A stretch of 64,000 bases of DNA from Streptomyces sp. NRRL WC-3742 (GTDB lineage Bacteria > Actinomycetota > Actinomycetes > Streptomycetales > Streptomycetaceae), in assembly GCF_000720635.1 (NCBI RefSeq), contig NZ_JOCF01000005.1, forward strand, positions 62,001 through 126,000, in the 5' to 3' direction. The position numbers and the translations under genes were made by a program. The stretch's first letter is position 1. Each line of letters starts with the position of its first letter. The notes beneath the pieces were generated by a model. That model did not search any database and was not told the DNA's origin. It saw only the letters and a list, made by a program, of their open reading frames with translations. Shown here piece by piece: positions 61,412-64,000 of this stretch.

Positions 61412-62617
61412 GTGTTCCGCTCCGGCGCCACCGGCCCCGTCGACGCCCCCCCGGTGCTCTCCACACCGACGCCGACCCCCAGCCCCACCGCACCGGGCCT
61501 GCCCAACCTCGACCTGCGCATCCCCACCAGCGCGCAGGAGGTCAGCGACACCACCAAGCAGGCCGCCTCCTGGTTCGACGAGCACTGGCAGAGCTGGCTG
61601 GCGAGCGGACTGCGGATCGTCCTGATCCTGGTGCTGGCCCTGGTGCTGCGGGCCGTGGTGCGCAAGCTCATCACCCAGCTGATAACGCGGATGGCGCGCT
61701 CGAACGACAGCCACGAGGAGAGCCGCCTGGGCGGACTGCTCGCCAACCACGGGGTCGTGAACCCGGAGCGGCGCAAGCAGCGCTCGGAGGCGATCGGCTC
61801 GGTGCTGCGCAGCGTGGCCTCGTTCAGCATCATGGGCACGGCCGCGCTGATGATCCTCGGCGCACTCGGAGTCAACCTGGCGCCACTGCTGGCGAGCGCC
61901 GGTGTCGCCGGTGTGGCGATCGGTTTCGGCGCCCGCAACCTGGTGACGGACTTCCTCTCCGGGGTCTTCATGATCATGGAGGACCAGTACGGCGTCGGCG
62001 ACGAGATCGACACCGGGGTCGCCACCGGCACCGTGCTCGAGGTCGGCCTGCGGGTGACCAAGCTGCGCGGCGCCAACGGCGAGATCTGGTACATCCGCAA
62101 CGGCGAGGTCAAGCGGATCGCCAACATGAGCCAGGGCTGGTCGACGGCCTCCGTGGACGTCCAGGTCGCCTACAAGGAGGACCTGCCCCGGGTCGAGGCA
62201 CTGATCGAGGAGACCGCGGAGGCCCTGACCAAGGAACCCCCCTACGACGAACTGGTCTGGGCCCCGCTCTCCATCCTCGGCGTGGAATCGGTCGCCGCGG
62301 ACTCGGTCATCGTGCGACTGGAGACCCGCACGGCCCCGGGCAAGGCCCCGGTGGTCTCCCGGGCGCTGCGCCAGCGCCTCAAGGCCGCCTTCGACGAGGC
62401 CGGCATCAAGGTCAAGGAGGACACCCCGACCGCCGCCGCAGCCGCCGCTGCCGCCGCCTCCGCCGTGGTGGTCGCCTCGGCAACGGCCACCACCCCACTC
62501 ACCCCACCCGCCGACGCCGCCCCCCCGTCCGCCCTCGCCGACCCGGCCTCCCCCCGCTACAAGGCCGCCGAACCCATCCCGTCCCCCAAGCCGTCGGACG
62601 ACCTGGCGAAGCCGTAG
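61412..62617 (+). CDS. mscS: small-conductance mechanosensitive channel (MscS family)
   Basis: A 401-residue MscS-type channel that opens under membrane tension and releases solutes after osmotic downshift. Membrane segments lie at about 64-88 (GLRIVLILVLALVLRAVV), 135-155 (ASFSIMGTAALMILGALG) and 162-180. The pore helix carries ASAGVAGVAIGFGARNLVTD followed by the FLSGVFMIMEDQYGVGDEI signature. The cytoplasmic beta domain follows (LEVGLRVTKLRGANGEIWYI). The C-terminal ~60 residues are an Ala/Pro-rich tail and probably disordered. GTG 61412 follows AAGGA. A hairpin closes the gene. Confidence 0.95.
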   Translation: MFRSGATGPVDAPPVLSTPTPTPSPTAPGLPNLDLRIPTSAQEVSDTTKQAASWFDEHWQSWLASGLRIVLILVLALVLRAVVRKLITQLITRMARSNDSHEESRLGGLLANHGVVNPERRKQRSEAIGSVLRSVASFSIMGTAALMILGALGVNLAPLLASAGVAGVAIGFGARNLVTDFLSGVFMIMEDQYGVGDEIDTGVATGTVLEVGLRVTKLRGANGEIWYIRNGEVKRIANMSQGWSTASVDVQVAYKEDLPRVEALIEETAEALTKEPPYDELVWAPLSILGVESVAADSVIVRLETRTAPGKAPVVSRALRQRLKAAFDEAGIKVKEDTPTAAAAAAAAASAVVVASATATTPLTPPADAAPPSALADPASPRYKAAEPIPSPKPSDDLAKP

Positions 62618-62638
62618 GGAACGGGGCGAATCAGCAAG

Positions 62639-62673
62639 CACGGTCCGGCGCACTTCCTCTGCGCCGGACCGTG
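62639..62673. terminator. mscS terminator
   Basis: A perfect 14-bp inverted repeat (62639-62652 with 62660-62673, 7-nt loop) lies 22 bp after the mscS stop. Confidence 0.9.
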
Positions 62674-62691
62674 GCCATTTCGGACGCGCTG

Positions 62692-62802
62692 TCAGACGAG
62701 CCCGAAGTCGAACTCCCCATGAGCCACCGCCGCGATGAAGGCGGCGTGCACCTCGGCGGTCAGGGCCAGGGCGGGTCCCTCAGGGTCTCTACCGACCAGC
62801 CA
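62692..62802 (-). pseudogene. C-terminal remnant of a DUF397 gene
   Basis: The minus-strand frame gives GRDPEGPALALTAEVHAAFI followed by AAVAHGEFDFGLV and a stop, the typical C-terminal third of DUF397. Upstream of about 62802 the frame loses all similarity (no Cys-containing N-half in this frame). Another frame carries a weak match (SCQVLTVLPEQVAE). The rest of the gene was probably lost at a recombination junction at 62790-62810. It may still be translated from ATG 62883, but I consider it a remnant. Confidence 0.6.
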
Positions 62803-62804
62803 CC

Positions 62805-62940
62805 CCCGCTGGGCGCGCGCTGGACGACCTCGGCGACCTGCTCGGGCAGCACCGTGAGTACCTGGCACGATTCGATGAGGCACGCAGAGCCCGGCAGCTC
62901 CTGCTTGCCGACATCATCCCGTCGCCTCGGGGAGGTGTGA
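62805..62940 (+). pseudogene. C-terminal remnant of an unknown gene in front of the NUDIX gene
   Basis: The plus-strand frame ending at 62940 reads RALDDLGDLLGQHREYLARF then DEARRARQLLLADIIPSPRG, a well-formed amphipathic helical C-terminus. Its stop almost touches the GTG of the NUDIX gene (GTGTGAAGTGA), as in a translationally coupled pair. No start codon with a ribosome site exists upstream in this frame, and it meets the antiparallel DUF397 remnant at about 62800. It is probably the tail of a gene truncated at the same junction. Confidence 0.55.
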
Positions 62941-62941
62941 A

Positions 62942-63451
62942 GTGAAGCCTGCGCCCACCGACACCGATGCTTGGAACGCACATCTCGCCGAAGGCAACGC
63001 CCGGCAAGCCCGCAAACGCGTCTCGGCCGACGTGATCCTGCGGGACCACGCCGGTCGCGTCCTGACCGTCAACCCGACCTACAAGGAAGGTTGGGACCTG
63101 CCCGGCGGGATGGCTGAGTCCAACGAGCCGCCGGACGCCGCTGCGGTGCGAGAACTTCGCGAGGAACTGGGCTTGGAAATCTCCGTCCACCGCCTGCTGG
63201 TGGTGGACTGGGTCGCGCCGCACGGGCCGTGGGACGACCAACTCGCCTTCATCTTCGACGCGGGCATCCTCCAGTCCGACCTGGCAGCATGCCTGCGCCC
63301 GCGCGACGATGAGCTGTCCGAGGCCGTCTTCCTCCCCACCCCGGAGGTCGCCGACCGCCTGCGCCCCCGTCAACGCAACCGCTTCGCCGCCGCCGTCCGA
63401 GCACTGTCGGACGGCCGCGCCCGGTATCTGCACAACGGGATCGCAGCGTGA
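62942..63451 (+). CDS. NUDIX hydrolase
   Basis: A 169-residue NUDIX enzyme. The NUDIX box is complete (G-x5-E-x7-REUxEExGU): GGMAESNEPPDAAAVRELRE followed by ELGLEI (about residues 55-80). It starts KPAPTDTDAWNAHLAEGNA; SADVILRDHAGRVLTVNPTY and DLPGGMAESNE are typical of actinobacterial paralogues that hydrolyse nucleoside diphosphate derivatives, substrate unknown. GTG 62942 lies next to the stop of the upstream remnant. Unlike the truncated NUDIX at 6492, this copy looks intact. A strong hairpin follows. Confidence 0.9.
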   Translation: MKPAPTDTDAWNAHLAEGNARQARKRVSADVILRDHAGRVLTVNPTYKEGWDLPGGMAESNEPPDAAAVRELREELGLEISVHRLLVVDWVAPHGPWDDQLAFIFDAGILQSDLAACLRPRDDELSEAVFLPTPEVADRLRPRQRNRFAAAVRALSDGRARYLHNGIAA

Positions 63452-63471
63452 TCCAACTCCCGCCCGCCCCT

Positions 63472-63506
63472 TCGTTGCCGCTTCGGCCCTGCCGAAGCGG
63501 CAACGA
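63472..63506. terminator. NUDIX gene terminator
   Basis: A perfect 15-bp inverted repeat (63472-63486 with 63492-63506, 5-nt loop) lies 20 bp after the stop. Between 63507 and 63660 I see no gene. Confidence 0.88.
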
Positions 63507-63662
63507 GCGACAAAGCCACTTCCGTTTCCAGGTGCCGTCCCCCGGCCAGTCGGTGGACGACACCCCAGATTCTCCGCTTTTCATTTCAAAGGATGTGACA
63601 GGGCGCATTGGAAGCCGGGCCCCTGAACCCTAGGAGCATGGTGCTTGTCGGCCTGACTTTGG

Positions 63663-63694
63663 GCGGCGGCCTCCTCACCGGAGGAGGCCGCCGC
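63663..63694. repeat. perfect 14-bp inverted repeat
   Basis: Arms 63663-63676 and 63681-63694, loop ACCG. It lies 4 bp before a larger inverted repeat, in a gene-free stretch at the right end. Confidence 0.85.
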
Positions 63695-63698
63695 ACTT

Positions 63699-63754
63699 GG
63701 CCCTATTGGTGTTGTGCCCTCGCCGGTCGGCGAGGGCACAACACCAATAGGGCC
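63699..63754. repeat. perfect 26-bp inverted repeat
   Basis: Arms 63699-63724 and 63729-63754 are exact reverse complements with a 4-nt loop (GGTC). The arm starts GGCCCTATTGGTGTTGTGCC and is less GC-rich than the other hairpins here. It is the longest perfect palindrome I find in the window. No gene covers it. It could be a terminator, a protein-binding cruciform site or the end of a small mobile element. Confidence 0.9.
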
Positions 63755-63819
63755 ATCCTCCATTCAACCCATGGTGAGCGGCTTCCCATGCTGCTGCCCC
63801 TCAGCCTCTCCCGGCTTCT

Positions 63820-63994
63820 GCGCAGGAAGTCGGCCCAGCCGACTTCCTGCGCAGGGTTCCGGTTCCGGCGGCCCCGGCCTGGCCGGGGCCGCCGTTGGTG
63901 TGTGTCTGTGTGCTTCCGGCAAGGGTGGGCGGGTCTCGGGCGGGCCCGGGTGGTTGCACCCGAGCCCGCAAAGTTGTGCTGTTTATCCCCGCTG
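63820..63994 (+). repeat. multi-hairpin repeat element, copy 3
   Basis: A 175-bp copy of the element at 9304 and 9691, same orientation, 54 kb away. Stem A is GCGCAGGAAGTCGGC with GCCGACTTCCTGCGC (extended and perfect). Stem B is intact; stem C is the 13-bp repeat with one mismatch. The tail TTGTGCTGTTTATCCCCGCTG, of which TGTGCTGTTTATCCCCGCTG is the core, matches copy 1. The window ends 6 bp later at CCCGCC, which matches the start of the fourth hairpin after copy 1. Confidence 0.8.
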
Positions 63995-64000
63995 CCCGCC

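Noticed and set aside
63448..63633. 61-residue plus-strand ORF after the NUDIX gene
   Set aside because: It begins at the NUDIX stop and runs through the perfect terminator hairpin; codon bias is poor.
1..64000. tRNA, rRNA, CRISPR array, complete IS element or transposase
   Set aside because: I looked through the non-coding stretches and saw no cloverleaf, no regularly spaced identical repeats with spacers and no transposase motifs.

Overview
This window comes from a high-GC actinomycete of the Streptomyces/Kitasatospora type. The evidence is strong G/C third-position bias, frequent GTG/TTG starts, a conservon (cvn) operon, a WhiI-like developmental regulator, XRE/DUF397 small-gene loci and Streptomyces-style RHS exoproteins. 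From memory, the order hemE - whiI - rnd - fadA - fadB - dxs - ROK regulator matches one part of the S. coelicolor chromosome and pepN - malQ another. The window therefore probably crosses a rearrangement boundary; that was not computed.

Layout. 1-6471: housekeeping genes: uvrB (cut by the left edge), a small XRE gene with a decayed toxin partner, zapE-like ATPase, a RibD-type reductase, murC and msrB. 6492-9955: a low-density accessory island with a truncated NUDIX gene, an XRE regulator with a beta-rich C-terminal domain, seven small genes including a DUF397 protein and Cys-pair proteins, and two copies of a multi-hairpin repeat. 9956-14456: a five-gene conservon, cvnA-E, whose P450 lacks the ExxR arginine. 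14552-16650: an MBL-fold hydrolase and a tandem GNAT. 16909-20232: a DUF692/MNIO enzyme fused to a partner-like domain, next to a membrane protein whose ten cysteines all lie in a Ser/Gly/Cys repeat tail, and a tailless relative of that protein. 20296-25156: haem genes (coproheme decarboxylase, coproporphyrinogen oxidase, hemE) with a lipoprotein. 25336-39290: DUF3000, WhiI, RNase D, FadA/FadB, a GT39-like membrane protein, Dxs, a ROK regulator and a membrane-anchored beta-propeller protein. 39457-44466: PepN, a small membrane protein and MalQ. 44626-55986: a secreted RHS protein with an HExxH-containing C-terminal domain, an overlapping lipoprotein gene and a divergent exoprotein. 56211-62617: a GH84-like glycosidase, an HNH nuclease and an MscS channel. 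62692-64000: a second accessory patch with remnants of two genes, an intact NUDIX hydrolase, perfect inverted repeats and a third copy of the multi-hairpin repeat.

The two strongest leads are the 16909-20232 locus and the multi-hairpin repeat. MNIO enzymes oxidatively modify cysteines in peptide substrates, and the neighbouring Cys-repeat tail is an obvious candidate substrate. The repeat is a roughly 180-bp element found at 9304, 9691 and 63820. It has three hairpins, and at least one stem pair changes in a compensatory way between copies. Most convergent or terminal gene ends carry perfect 13-22 bp inverted repeats, which I annotate as terminators.
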